DNA from: Angomonas deanei
Lineage: Eukaryota; Euglenozoa; Kinetoplastea; Trypanosomatida; Trypanosomatidae
NCBI GenBank assembly: GCA_903995115.1
Contig: LR877152.1
Coordinates: forward strand, 124,001-188,000
Reading direction: 5' to 3'
DNA length: 64,000 bases
Position numbers and translations under genes: made by a program
In this document: positions 39,468 through 48,783 of the stretch, one piece after another
How positions within the stretch are numbered: the stretch's first letter is position 1
Layout: each line of letters starts with the position of its first letter
Notes under the pieces: model-generated
What the model was told of the DNA's origin: nothing
Seen by the model: the letters and a program-made list of their open reading frames with translations, nothing else
Databases searched by the model: none

Positions 39468-40841
39468 ATGAAGCGGTCTGGTCTGCTGAGAATGTCGATT
39501 CTCGCTGCGGCGATCTATAAGCAGAAAATTAATGCTGCCCCAATGGTCCTGAAAGAAGACTTTGACAGAACACGCCTCATCACATTGAAGAACGACAAAG
39601 CGTTGAACAGTGTGACGCCAGGCATGTTCTGTTGGCTGCGTGACTTTTACATTCACTACCCTCACAGCGAGGACGTGCTCACCATCAAGGATAAGGACCA
39701 CCGCGGTGACGGGGCGATCTATGTCCTCACAGGAGATGGCGAGAAGAGTTTCTGTGCCGGTGGGGATGTGGTCACACTGAGCAAGCGAGAACCGGAGGGG
39801 GCGCTGGAGGAGGCCATCCTGCTAGAACTCCAGCTGTACTACTATCTGTGGCACACCTGTCATGGGCCGCTGGAGGAGATTCCATTCTTGCTCAATTACA
39901 AGAATGTTCGCTTCGACCGCATCACGCCGCCCCCCGTCCAGCCGCTGCGAAACAAGTATGTATCCCTCTGGAACGGATACGTCTTTGGTGGTGGGGCCGG
40001 TCTCTCCATGCACGGTCAGTACCGGGTAGCGTGCCCGAATACGCTGTTTGCCATGCCGGAGGCGTCGTTGGGTTTTTTCCCCGACGTTGCGTCCGCGTAC
40101 TTTTTGCCCCGTTTGGAACGAAAGTCGGAGTACCACACGGGAGATGGTGTGCCAGGGCTGGGTCTGTACCTGGGACTCATGGGCGCTCGCGTGAAGGGAT
40201 CGGACCTTGTCCACGCTGGCATCGCAACACACTTTGTCGACAGTGTTGCCACGCTGCGAAAACTGCAGGAGACGTTGTGTGACGCCGCACCAGAAGACGT
40301 GGATAAGGTGATGGAGTCCTACTGTGTTCCACGGGAAACGTTGCCACCATTTAGCCTCGACCCACTTCGTCCGCTGCTGGAGCGTGTCTTCCGCCTGCAC
40401 GAAGGGACGACGCTGGACCACGTGGTGAAGGAGCTTCAGCGAACGGCCGCCGACAAAGGGGCGCCAGAAGTGGAAAAGACGTTTGCGGGTAACACATTAG
40501 AGAAGATTGGGTGCGGTGGCCCTGTGGTCATGGACGGCAGCCGGGAGAAGGCCGTGCTGTGCCCTAGCTCACTGGTCACGACGCTACACATGCAATTAAG
40601 AGGCAGTGCTGAGCCTACTCCCGCGAAAACGAACGAACGAGAGTATTACGGTACTTTGAACTCGGCCATGGGCGAGGGTAATTTTATGGAGGGAATACGC
40701 TCCCTGCTAACCGAAAAAGACAATAAGCCGAACTGGAAGCCAAGTACACTGGCTGAGGCTATGCGTGATGAGCAACTGGTGCAAAGGCTGTTCGACCATA
40801 AAAATTACCGAAAGTTCGACTTGTTTACGCCGCCAGAGTGA
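39468..40841 (+). CDS. HIBCH: 3-hydroxyisobutyryl-CoA hydrolase, mitochondrial
   Basis: The enzyme hydrolyses 3-hydroxyisobutyryl-CoA in mitochondrial valine breakdown. The 457-residue protein, read from the ATG at 39468, has a basic presequence (M-K-R-S-G-L-L-R-M-S). The crotonase fold is clear: S-F-C-A-G-G-D-V (oxyanion-hole strand), F-G-G-G-A-G-L-S-M-H-G, then M-P-E-A-S-L-G-F-F-P-D-V with catalytic-type Glu198 and Asp206. G-I-A-T-H-F-V-D-S and a C-terminal F-M-E-G-I-R-S-L-L-T-E-K-D follow, all as in human HIBCH. Compared with the human enzyme there is an insert of about 25 residues (145-168) before the F-G-G-G loop. An upstream in-frame ATG exists at 39307-39312 but lies in the T-rich leader. 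Confidence 0.92.
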   Translation: MKRSGLLRMSILAAAIYKQKINAAPMVLKEDFDRTRLITLKNDKALNSVTPGMFCWLRDFYIHYPHSEDVLTIKDKDHRGDGAIYVLTGDGEKSFCAGGDVVTLSKREPEGALEEAILLELQLYYYLWHTCHGPLEEIPFLLNYKNVRFDRITPPPVQPLRNKYVSLWNGYVFGGGAGLSMHGQYRVACPNTLFAMPEASLGFFPDVASAYFLPRLERKSEYHTGDGVPGLGLYLGLMGARVKGSDLVHAGIATHFVDSVATLRKLQETLCDAAPEDVDKVMESYCVPRETLPPFSLDPLRPLLERVFRLHEGTTLDHVVKELQRTAADKGAPEVEKTFAGNTLEKIGCGGPVVMDGSREKAVLCPSSLVTTLHMQLRGSAEPTPAKTNEREYYGTLNSAMGEGNFMEGIRSLLTEKDNKPNWKPSTLAEAMRDEQLVQRLFDHKNYRKFDLFTPPE

Positions 40842-40969
40842 TGATTTAGCGAATGAATGATCTATTTGTAACTATTGTTTAGTGCTTTACCGCTCAACTC
40901 ACAGGACTTTTGTCAAATGCTGTTCAAAATACTTCCCTCCCTTTCCACTCCGTAGTTTCACACTTTAGA

Positions 40970-41740
40970 ATGGAGGAGGCCAGCACGCACGACGCCCTTT
41001 ACTTTTCCTTCTATCTGCGGCGGGAGTTGTCAATCCTAAGTGAAGGCGAGGACAGAAGGGAAACACCAGAGGAAGTGATTCTTATCCCATCCTGCGATAC
41101 ATCTGTTGACTTGCACAACTGGAAGTGCACCGTACGTGTCGTGAACACGGAGTCTCCCTGGCGGGGTGCCGTATTTGTGGTGGACATTACCCTACCCAGT
41201 AATTACCCGTTTGCACCGCCGCTCGTGGAGCTGGCGCATCCCCTCATGAGCCACCCACTCATCAAAAAGAAGAATCACGACCCCGACGACCACACCCATA
41301 CAATTCCGTTCGACGTGTATTATATGCAAAGTGTCGATCCTCTCCGGGTGTCGGTGCTGGGTTCTCTGAAGTGGTACCTCGGCGCCTTCTTTAGCGCACC
41401 GTCGGCGTGGTCGGTCTTTTGTAAACACGCGGTGGAGGTGGATGTCCAGCTAGCCTATATGGACGTCACCCGTTATAGTGTACTGCAGCAGATTGCGTGC
41501 GGTACGGCGACCGCAGAGGCGTCTCCCTACGTAAGAGACCTTCTTCAGAAGGAAGCGCTCTCCTTTTTTCTTGGCGCTGCTTTAGAATCCGACTCCGACG
41601 ACGTCGACTCGTTTTACTTTAAAGAGTCGGACGCGCAGGCGGAAAATGCGAACATTTCTCTCCACGTCGAGGAGCCGCCGGTAACCTTTGAGGAGTGGTT
41701 TACGACGGACTTCCTTCCCAAGTCGAGGTCCTACATCTAA
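40970..41740 (+). CDS. Ubiquitin-conjugating-enzyme-fold protein, probably inactive (UEV-like)
   Basis: The 256-residue protein starts at the ATG at 40970, directly after two AG acceptors. Residues about 10-150 fit the E2 fold: L-H-N-W-K-C-T-V, S-P-W-R-G-A-V-F-V-V-D-I-T-L-P, Y-P-F-A-P-P-L-V (79-86), then a helix after V-L-G-S-L-K-W-Y-L. The H-P-N triad and an active-site Cys at the expected place are absent; the region reads H-P-L-M-S-H-P-L-I. I therefore infer a catalytically dead E2 variant, perhaps a partner of an active E2 or an adaptor. The last 100 residues are acidic and unlike E2 enzymes. Confidence 0.7.
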   Translation: MEEASTHDALYFSFYLRRELSILSEGEDRRETPEEVILIPSCDTSVDLHNWKCTVRVVNTESPWRGAVFVVDITLPSNYPFAPPLVELAHPLMSHPLIKKKNHDPDDHTHTIPFDVYYMQSVDPLRVSVLGSLKWYLGAFFSAPSAWSVFCKHAVEVDVQLAYMDVTRYSVLQQIACGTATAEASPYVRDLLQKEALSFFLGAALESDSDDVDSFYFKESDAQAENANISLHVEEPPVTFEEWFTTDFLPKSRSYI

Positions 41741-41931
41741 ACCCACCCTTGTATCATACAACTGTTGCAATGCTTTCATAGTGTTATGATTATCGTTTTC
41801 CGTGGTGGGCACGGCTCATTATAAAATAGCGTCATCTGAGATTTGCCCTTTTACCTTTCCCCTGTTCTTTCCGGTCCGAGCGAAGTCTTAGTAGCAGCTT
41901 TGTATAGTTTAGTGTCTTGTATCACGGAAGG

Positions 41932-43647
41932 ATGATTACACATGTTGGGACGGTCCTTCCTGACGTCCTGTCCTACGCGTCGTCCGCTCCCAGGGCGCTG
42001 ATGGCCTCCAACAAGGAGGTGCGGAAGACGGTCGAGTATTACAAGACCCAGACCGATATGCTCTTTAACTTGTCCCGCCAAAACCTAAATCCCTACGCGG
42101 TGCAGTTCGACCGCGACCAGCACGCCTACATCCTCGGCTCCTCCGAGTTCGAGGATACCCGTTGCTGCGTGGTGGAGGAAGACCTGAGCGCCATCGAGTA
42201 CATTGAGTGGTGGCTCACGCAAAAGGACCACTGGACACCGGAGGGGGAATGCTGTTTACCGGTCAAGCTTAGCTTAGCTTCACTCAGTGAGCCGCTACGC
42301 GAGTTACACAGCTTTCTCTATCCTATTTTGAGGGTGTTGCATGTGAATTGGACAGCGGTGCGATCCTTGGAGGCCCTTACCCCGTGTCACTTCTTGAGAG
42401 AATTACGCTTTACAAACTGCGACGGAATGGGCGGTGAGGGCTTTTTTACCCCATTACAGGTGTTGCCCTCTTTGTTAACCGTACGTGTGGTGGAGTGCGA
42501 CATGACATCGTTAAAGGGCCTGTCGGAGTGCCCTGCACTGACCATGCTGGAAGTCTCCTCGTGTAGAAATATCACCAGTGCCGCGGACATTGAAGGCTGC
42601 GCATCACTGCAGGTGTTCCTCCTCTGCAACAGCGGCTTTTCCAATCTGTTTGGACTTGGCGGCTGCCCGCGTCTTTGGCGAGTAGACATTAGTCGTTGCT
42701 GGGGTCTTACAGCGGTCGACGGATTAGTGGGCTCGGAGTCCCTCGAGGAGCTGAGTGCCGCCAACAGTTCTCTTTCCACCCTCGACGGGTTGAACACCTG
42801 TCCCAAGCTGCGCTACGTGAATGTGTCTTGCTGTTGGGACATTAGCAGCACCGCCGGACTACGCGGCTGTCCGTCGCTAGAAGTGCTGTTGGCGGATGAA
42901 AGCGGCCTGACGTCCCTCGACGGACTGGGGGAGTGTCCAAATTTGAGAGAAGTAAGTGTGCGTAAAACGCAGTGTTTGGATAACGCCTATGGCCTAATGG
43001 GGGCGCCTTCGCTGACCACGTTTAACGCCGAACTTAGTGATCTCAAATCCATTAATGGTTTGGGGGAGTGCCCCCACTTGGCGAAGGTCAATGTCAAGCA
43101 CTGCAAGTTCCTCACGGATGTCGCCCCGTTGGAGTCGTGTCGTTCGCTCGTGTCCTTGGAGGCCGCGCAGTGCAACCTTGCTCAATTGGGTTCATTGAGG
43201 GAATGTCGTCGGCTAGTCTACCTCAACGTGAGTTATTCCACCCTTATTAAAGATTGTGCAGGACTATGTCATCTCGTTTCCCTCAAGTGCCTCAACTTGA
43301 GGACGTGTGGGGTGGAATCGATCGACTTTGTACGGCATATGCCAGAGTTGGAGGAGATTGACATTGCGAAATGTCAGGGAATACAAACCATTGGGGCATT
43401 GAGGTTTTGTCAAAAACTGATTTCCTTTGATGCACACGACACTCGTATTGACTCGGTGGATCCACTCGCACAGTGTCCTCTGTTAGAGAGCGTGAATGTC
43501 ACCAACTGCAACCAAGTGGGGGATTTGACCGTCTTGCACGGTTTAGAACACCTCAAGTATATTTCCGCGGTGAAGTGTGGGATTCCACCGGAGGAACACC
43601 CACGTCACCGCAAGTTGTTGTCCCACGTCATTAAGCTTACCTTGTGA
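41932..43647 (+). CDS. Leucine-rich repeat protein
   Basis: The 571-residue protein starts at the ATG at 41932. After about 90 N-terminal residues it is made almost wholly of LRRs of about 23 residues, with the pattern L-x-x-C-x-x-L-x-x-[LV]-x-[VA]-x-x-[CS]-x-[LI]-x-x-[LI]-x-G-L. The repeat contains the conserved Cys seen in cysteine-containing LRRs. No kinase, F-box or membrane segment is visible. Such proteins are numerous in kinetoplastids and usually act as protein-binding solenoids. The minus-strand protein at 57914-59707 has the same repeat type. Confidence 0.85.
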   Translation: MITHVGTVLPDVLSYASSAPRALMASNKEVRKTVEYYKTQTDMLFNLSRQNLNPYAVQFDRDQHAYILGSSEFEDTRCCVVEEDLSAIEYIEWWLTQKDHWTPEGECCLPVKLSLASLSEPLRELHSFLYPILRVLHVNWTAVRSLEALTPCHFLRELRFTNCDGMGGEGFFTPLQVLPSLLTVRVVECDMTSLKGLSECPALTMLEVSSCRNITSAADIEGCASLQVFLLCNSGFSNLFGLGGCPRLWRVDISRCWGLTAVDGLVGSESLEELSAANSSLSTLDGLNTCPKLRYVNVSCCWDISSTAGLRGCPSLEVLLADESGLTSLDGLGECPNLREVSVRKTQCLDNAYGLMGAPSLTTFNAELSDLKSINGLGECPHLAKVNVKHCKFLTDVAPLESCRSLVSLEAAQCNLAQLGSLRECRRLVYLNVSYSTLIKDCAGLCHLVSLKCLNLRTCGVESIDFVRHMPELEEIDIAKCQGIQTIGALRFCQKLISFDAHDTRIDSVDPLAQCPLLESVNVTNCNQVGDLTVLHGLEHLKYISAVKCGIPPEEHPRHRKLLSHVIKLTL

Positions 43648-43841
43648 CGGCGAGATGGATGACCGCTTTTTTGCTTTAACGCGGCGAGACCACCATATCA
43701 TTGTCTTCATTTTTTAAAATCGTTTGTGGTTGTGTGTGTATACTGTGTGACTATCACCTCACTCTCTCAACAACGGATCATCTTTCTCTCACACACACAC
43801 ACTTTCTTTTTCTATTAGTGTTTTTGCGATAGACAGCTCTC

Positions 43842-44489
43842 ATGCAAGTTTCTCAGCCAGGTTTCTTTACGTATTACGATATTTTGGGTGTGGACCGCGA
43901 TGCGAGACACGAGGAACTGAAGAAGGCCTACCTGCACCGCTTTATGGAGTTGAACAAAATGTACTTTCAGGATAGCGACAGCTGTGTGCTGGAGGATTTG
44001 TATTACGGGAGTCACCCCCAAAAGAGCAAGGCGTACTTTTCTGCTCTTCTGCAGCGGGCGTACGCCGTGCTGAAAGACCCTGCGCGCCGGCAACAGTATG
44101 ATGACTTCCTGTCCGCACAGTCTCGGCTGCGCTTTAACTATTCGTGGAGCACGCCGCAGAACAGCCCAATCCCACTCGCCACCATTGCCGAGCGTCTTAT
44201 TGCTTCGGCGAAGCGGTCTCTCTCGGCGGAGGGATCCGGAACTCCAGCCCCAAACCGCGCCACGAAGCTACTTTCGCAACAATTGCAAACCAATGCCCCT
44301 ACCGAGACAACCGTCGATACTACCAAAAGTGCCGAAGAAACAGCTACACCCACCAACTTTTACTCCGAGAAGCGGTACTACCCCGACGGGTCGGTGGAGG
44401 TGGTGGAGTACCGGGAGATCCACAACTTGAAGGAGTTGCCCCAGAGAGTTCGGGTACTGGCCGAACAAGTGTTTTCCGCTATGCGTTAG
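43842..44489 (+). CDS. J-like domain protein lacking HPD
   Basis: The 215-residue protein begins with a DnaJ-like domain (about 10-90): Y-Y-D-I-L-G-V-D-R-D-A-R-H-E-E-L-K-K-A-Y, helix, loop, then A-Y-A-V-L-K-D-P-A-R-R-Q-Q-Y-D. The H-P-D tripeptide needed to stimulate Hsp70 is absent; helix II runs as H-R-F-M-E-L-N-K-M-Y. It is therefore a J-like protein that may bind or modulate rather than activate Hsp70. The C-terminal half is Ser/Thr/Ala-rich with a final ordered stretch (R-Y-Y-P-D-G-S-V-E-V-V-E-Y-R). No transmembrane segment or Zn motif. Confidence 0.75.
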   Translation: MQVSQPGFFTYYDILGVDRDARHEELKKAYLHRFMELNKMYFQDSDSCVLEDLYYGSHPQKSKAYFSALLQRAYAVLKDPARRQQYDDFLSAQSRLRFNYSWSTPQNSPIPLATIAERLIASAKRSLSAEGSGTPAPNRATKLLSQQLQTNAPTETTVDTTKSAEETATPTNFYSEKRYYPDGSVEVVEYREIHNLKELPQRVRVLAEQVFSAMR

Positions 44490-44821
44490 ACGTTTCTGTT
44501 GCTGCCACGTGACGTCCGACCGAGCCTTGCTTTATTCTATGATCTTGATATTTTTGAGTGCTATGACTATTATTATGGATCGCTCAACTTTATGCATCTC
44601 AATATATTCACAAGTTGACAATCCTCTCTTGTTCAAAAGCAATTCAGCTAGGATATGTGTGTGTGAGAGTTATGAAGCACCACTCATGCCACTGCGAAAA
44701 AAACTGAACAGGTGAACACTGAACTTCTCTTTCCCTCTGTCTTCTCCCTCTACTAGTTGGTTATTTGCTATCTCGACAAGCTCTACTTACTTCACACCAA
44801 ATTCATTTTCTTTTCGGGACA
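44490..44821. other. Intergenic
   Basis: Mixed sequence ending in a pyrimidine tract with TAG near 44756. No gene seen. Confidence 0.5.
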
Positions 44822-45445
44822 ATGTCTCACGCTGTTTCCAGGCGCACCGCACCACCACAGGACGACAACGACGATTTGGTTCCCTACCGGAACCCCCAAC
44901 GCTCCCAGCAGGTGACGTCCAGGCAAGTGGATGCGACCAATAACGCGCAACATTTTTACAAGAAGGACGGCAACACCGAGGCGTACGGGTACTACTACAA
45001 CTCTCAGGACGACCCCAACCGGAAGAATGACAATTCCAACTATCAGTGCCAGACCTTCTTCTACTCTTCGTCGTCGTCGTCGCCACAGCAGAAGCAGCAG
45101 CAGCGTGTGAACCGACAACCGGAGGCCCACCGAAGAGTCCGAGAGGTCAACGAGCACGATGACAGGAGCGGCAAGCAGAGAAGCACCCAACCAATCGTGG
45201 AGGAGCCCGACGACGACGATGACGACTACACCCCCCAGCACCACAACGGCCAGATGGACGCCTTTGGGCGACAGGATCCTTTCACCATGCACCAAGCCAT
45301 GATGAATCAGTTTTTCGGTGGCGACGCGTTTGGTGGGTTCCCTGGACAACGCGGCCGTGGCGCCCCTACGTCCTTCGCAGATCAAATGATGATGGACATG
45401 GAAAACCGCCACCGTCAAATGATGGACAACTTCTTTCGCTTTTGA
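44822..45445 (+). CDS. Polar, Gln/Asp-rich protein of unknown function
   Basis: The 207-residue protein starts at the ATG at 44822. It is rich in Gln, Asp, Asn, Arg and Ser, with Tyr-Gly segments (E-A-Y-G-Y-Y-Y-N), a Ser run, an acidic run (E-E-P-D-D-D-D-D-D-Y) and a C-terminal part rich in Met, Phe and Gly (M-M-N-Q-F-F-G-G-D-A-F-G-G-F). The Met/Phe/Gly part is faintly like proteins of the myeloid leukaemia factor family, but the order of segments does not fit, so I leave it unnamed. It looks disordered and may take part in RNA or protein granules. Confidence 0.6.
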   Translation: MSHAVSRRTAPPQDDNDDLVPYRNPQRSQQVTSRQVDATNNAQHFYKKDGNTEAYGYYYNSQDDPNRKNDNSNYQCQTFFYSSSSSSPQQKQQQRVNRQPEAHRRVREVNEHDDRSGKQRSTQPIVEEPDDDDDDYTPQHHNGQMDAFGRQDPFTMHQAMMNQFFGGDAFGGFPGQRGRGAPTSFADQMMMDMENRHRQMMDNFFRF

Positions 45446-45954
45446 TGCTAATGTGATATAGAAAGCAAGTATGAAAACCAACCCTGTATGCATTGGTTTT
45501 CTTGTTTTCATCAAAAAAGAAATGGGCATTTTTTTTTTTTTTTATTATTATATATTTTGCAAATAGAATACTAAATCAAAACACACGAGCACGTTTCACA
45601 AAACCGTTCTTGTGTCGTAATGTTGTTAGCGGATAGGTATATTATTAATAGCACTGGGGGGAACACTACTTATTCCAAAGTGGTGTGCTTTCCTGCCCGT
45701 GTGCTGTTTTATTATTGGAAGCGGACCTCTATTACGTCGTTTTTTTGTTTATTATTTCTATGTACTTTTTTTTCGTGGTCTCCCGCTTCTTCCTTTTACT
45801 TGTGTGATTTCCATTCCTTAATTCTGGGCTTCGGGGGTATGATTGTTGTCGTTTTCGCTGAAACGAGAGTGTGGATATGTGTGATATCCTTGCTAGTTCA
45901 TTTTTCCCTTTTCTCTTCAACTGGAAGGAACTCTATCCTTGTGTTGCAGTGTAA
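45446..45954. other. Intergenic
   Basis: T run at 45530-45543. A 112-codon open frame (45620-45958) is Phe/Leu/Ser-rich leader-like sequence and is not called. Confidence 0.55.
45899..45949 (+). promoter_or_regulatory. Likely trans-splice acceptor, two-pass membrane protein gene
   Basis: Pyrimidine-rich tract and CAG ending at 45949, five bases before the ATG at 45955. Confidence 0.55.
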
Positions 45955-46653
45955 ATGACGGCTGTTCTGAACGCCGAAAAGGTGGAAGAAAGGGCATTGA
46001 ACGCCAAACTAGTGTACAACAACATTACCAGAAATGCGACCACGCTTTATGCAAAGGAAAAGCGAAATGTCTTGCTCACTAAACTTAGCAGCGCCCTGGC
46101 AGTCGTGTGCGGCGGCGTGAGCGGGGTGTGCTTTTACTATCAGTACTCCAGCATCCATCGGGTGTGGCGAATCCGCCACCAGCACACCAAAGTAAAACAA
46201 CTCACTCTCCTCAACTACGGATGCCTAGCCACAGGCGCGACGATCCTTCTCTTTCTCATTAGTCCTCTCGGCTTCATCAGCCAGAACGAGGAACTCCGCG
46301 AGACGAACAGGGCACTCGACCGCGCCGCGGTGCAGGCGCTGCTGCTGTGGCAGAACTACGCCACCCTCTATGGCTGGTCAAACCAGCAAAAGGGAGAGGA
46401 CGACCTAGTCCATTACGGCTGGAGGGAGGTCGTTCTGTACCAGCGGAACACGGCTGACATTGGGAGTAGTCTGTTTTCTGATACGGAGAAAGGGGTAGAA
46501 GAGGTGGTGACCGCGGAGTACTCCCCGGATCACACCGTCCTGACCTTCCGTAAGGGAGACTCCGCTGACGCCCTGCAGGCCAACGACATTGCCTGGTCGG
46601 ACCTTCTGCATCGCGTGGATACTTTGGGCGGCAGTCGGTTTGTAAAGTGGTAA
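45955..46653 (+). CDS. Two-pass membrane protein of unknown function
   Basis: The 232-residue protein starts at the ATG at 45955, five bases after the AG acceptor at 45948-45949. A charged helical N-terminus is followed by two hydrophobic segments (about 44-62 and 86-107) separated by a basic loop (R-V-W-R-I-R-H-Q-H-T-K-V-K). The C-terminal 120 residues are soluble and ordered-looking, with Trp and Tyr (L-Y-G-W-S-N-Q-Q, H-Y-G-W-R-E-V-V-L-Y-Q). This hairpin-like arrangement would suit a mitochondrial inner membrane or ER protein; that is inference only. It is the last gene of the plus-strand array. Confidence 0.68.
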   Translation: MTAVLNAEKVEERALNAKLVYNNITRNATTLYAKEKRNVLLTKLSSALAVVCGGVSGVCFYYQYSSIHRVWRIRHQHTKVKQLTLLNYGCLATGATILLFLISPLGFISQNEELRETNRALDRAAVQALLLWQNYATLYGWSNQQKGEDDLVHYGWREVVLYQRNTADIGSSLFSDTEKGVEEVVTAEYSPDHTVLTFRKGDSADALQANDIAWSDLLHRVDTLGGSRFVKW

Positions 46654-47189
46654 TAATTCCTTCTTTGTTTTGCCAGTGGCCCTGCGTTTGACCCAAAGGG
46701 CATGGGCCCTCCTCCGCCCCCTATGCATCCCCTTAACCCCTGCTCTTTCCCCCAATAGGTCGCCCGCCCTACCCCCTGCCCTATGCGCCAAGGGAGGGCG
46801 CCTCATCCCTCCCCACAAGGGAACCCTACGTGAACCCTTAAGGAACACGGCCTAAGAAAAGGGGCAGGGAGAGAGACGTCATTGAAAGAAACGGAAAAAC
46901 GACCAGCAAATACCACATCAAGTAATCAGACCGCTTTCATTTCCGGGCAGTGAAATTCGTTTAGTAGCAAAAAGAAAAGTACAATAAATGGGTATAGACT
47001 GAAAGGAAGAAACGCTAGGCTTACAGTTTTGCTTTTGTTATTTTTTTTTTTTTCCGTTAAATTTAAAAACACTCTATTTTTAGTTTTTCGTGGTTGTTCA
47101 TCCTAAGTTTTGTGGTGGTCGTATATATAGTTTTCTGTTTTGTTTTTTTTCCTTCACGAATACAGCTTTTATTTTTTTATAAATCTTAA
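46654..47189. other. Convergent strand-switch region between two polycistronic arrays
   Basis: All recognised genes to the left are on the plus strand and all to the right on the minus strand. In kinetoplastids such regions are where transcription of opposing polycistrons ends, often marked by base J or variant histones. About 46672-46860 is a GC-rich, C-run-bearing island unlike other intergenic DNA here; the rest is AT-rich with T runs. No tRNA gene or protein gene is seen in it. Confidence 0.85.
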
Positions 47190-48620
47190 TTAGTTTTCTT
47201 TTTTCTTTTGGTGCGTCTTTACGGCGACGTATCGTTTGGATGAGTTACTTGGTTTCCTTTCTGGCGGACTCCGACGCGGGGGAAAGCTCGACCCGGAGTT
47301 GAGCACGACTGGCTCGCGGTTGTTCGCACTGGGGGCGGGCGAGAAGCTCGGGACGTCCCGCTTCGGTTTAGCGGGAGAGTCTGTCTCCCCTTTCACGAGG
47401 CGCTTCGACTGCGTCATCTTGTGCATGTGGTCCTCGTTGGTGGAGTGTGTGGCGTCGCGGACGGGGTCGGAGTGCTTGTCTTGGTGTACGGGCTCATGGG
47501 GATTCTCAGCGCTCTCGACGGGTTGTCCCTTGGTGCGCTTCGCGGGCGCCTCGTCCGCCTCCGGCTCCTCTAGTTTACCGCTAATGCTACCGCGCTGGGC
47601 CGTCGACGTCTCGGTGAGGGAGGTCTCCTCCTCGTCCTCTTCCTCTTCCTCTTCCTCCTCCTCCTTCTCCGCCTGCTTGTAGTGCTTCGCGAACGGGGAC
47701 TTGGCCGCCGCCACCGCCTCCACCAGCAGGGTGTTCTGGATACTACTGTACTCGCTGTTGAGCGGGTACGCCTCCTCCATCGCGGGTAGCACCCGTGAGA
47801 TGCTCTCTCCTAGTTGACGCAGGTACTCATTGTTCAAGGACAGATAACGGTAAATGATCGACGCGGCCGCGTGGTCGTTCACCTCCATCAGGAAGGAAAA
47901 AGAGTCGTTGAACTTTTCCTTCTTTGCTTGGTACTCCTTCCACGTTTCATCGCGCTTCGCCGCGTACTTTTTGTGGCTCTTGCTGTCGCAGAACGGCTTT
48001 CCCTTCTTGGCGTACTTCTTTTCTACCCGCTCCACCTGAGACTTGTACTTGTTGTACCGGTTCAGAGTGGCGGTGCGGTCGCGACGGATAATGTCGACCG
48101 CCTTCAAGTGCTCCGTGACGGGGCGCAGGCGGGTGATGACGTCGTGGTGGACGCCGGTGTTGAACGTCTGGAAGGGCTGGCCCTCGTTCATTTTACGAGC
48201 CTCCTCGGCAAACATGCGGGCGAGACGGCGAATTTGGGAAGTGGTCTCTTCCGGCAGCTTGGTGGAGGTGGCGGAGACGGCCCCCACGTCGTTGGCCAAG
48301 TGGCCGCTGTCCTCGTTCTCCATCGCGGTCGTGTTCGCCGCGTGGGACTCGGGCACGTAGGAGTCCACCGAGGTCTCCACGTTGCCGATTGTCATCTCCG
48401 TAAACGCCTGACCCACCGCCTCGTACGCGGAGGCGATTTCCTTCATGGCAATCATGCCGCGCATCACGGCGGAGTCAAAGTGCTCTAGCGCGCTGCCTAA
48501 CCGCTTCATGTCACTGGCGCGGCGCTCAAATTCGTAGTCGCGGTGGTCGGAGGGGTTGCTGCCAAACTCGAGGGGCTCCATGGCCCTCTTCATATCCGCC
48601 TTTACTCGATTGATATTCAT
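47190..48620 (-). CDS. BAR-domain-like coiled-coil protein
   Basis: The 476-residue protein is read from the ATG at 48620. Residues about 25-310 are long amphipathic helices with BAR-type features: R-R-A-S-D-M-K-R-L-G-S-A-L-E-H-F, then R-Y-N-K-Y-K-S-Q-V-E-R-V-E-K-K-Y, W-K-E-Y-Q-A-K-K-E-K-F-N-D and a final helix, S-L-N-N-E-Y-L-R-Q-L-G-E-S-I. A poly-Glu run (about 327-341) and a disordered Ser/Pro/Lys tail follow. BAR proteins bend membranes in endocytosis and related traffic. The call rests on helix pattern, not on a diagnostic motif. It is the last gene of the minus-strand array, next to the convergence zone. Confidence 0.6.
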   Translation of the reverse strand: MNINRVKADMKRAMEPLEFGSNPSDHRDYEFERRASDMKRLGSALEHFDSAVMRGMIAMKEIASAYEAVGQAFTEMTIGNVETSVDSYVPESHAANTTAMENEDSGHLANDVGAVSATSTKLPEETTSQIRRLARMFAEEARKMNEGQPFQTFNTGVHHDVITRLRPVTEHLKAVDIIRRDRTATLNRYNKYKSQVERVEKKYAKKGKPFCDSKSHKKYAAKRDETWKEYQAKKEKFNDSFSFLMEVNDHAAASIIYRYLSLNNEYLRQLGESISRVLPAMEEAYPLNSEYSSIQNTLLVEAVAAAKSPFAKHYKQAEKEEEEEEEEEDEEETSLTETSTAQRGSISGKLEEPEADEAPAKRTKGQPVESAENPHEPVHQDKHSDPVRDATHSTNEDHMHKMTQSKRLVKGETDSPAKPKRDVPSFSPAPSANNREPVVLNSGSSFPPRRSPPERKPSNSSKRYVAVKTHQKKKEN

Positions 48621-48783
48621 TATCGAAGTCGATCGTATACGTTTTACTTTAAAAGGGGAGGAGTAGGGGGGAAAGGTTATGGAGGAATGGATTCAACTCA
48701 CAAAACAAAACACACACAGACAAAAAGAGAAAACTCTGTGGCTATTAGTGCATTAAAAAGTGAAGCAGTACTAGTATTATTTT

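Noticed and set aside
44822-45445. Myeloid leukaemia factor homologue
   Set aside because: The Met/Phe/Gly segment is suggestive, but the order of segments is reversed and the core MLF motif is missing.
45620-45958. 112-codon plus-strand open frame
   Set aside because: Starts without a good context, is Phe/Leu/Ser-rich from pyrimidine leader DNA, and overlaps the acceptor of the next gene.
46670-46855. 61-codon open frame in the strand-switch island
   Set aside because: Composition (Pro/Leu/Arg) follows the GC-rich base content; there is no acceptor tract before it.
47814-48488. 224-codon plus-strand open frame
   Set aside because: Antisense of the BAR-like gene, Val/Leu/Arg/Gly-rich shadow composition, no acceptor tract.
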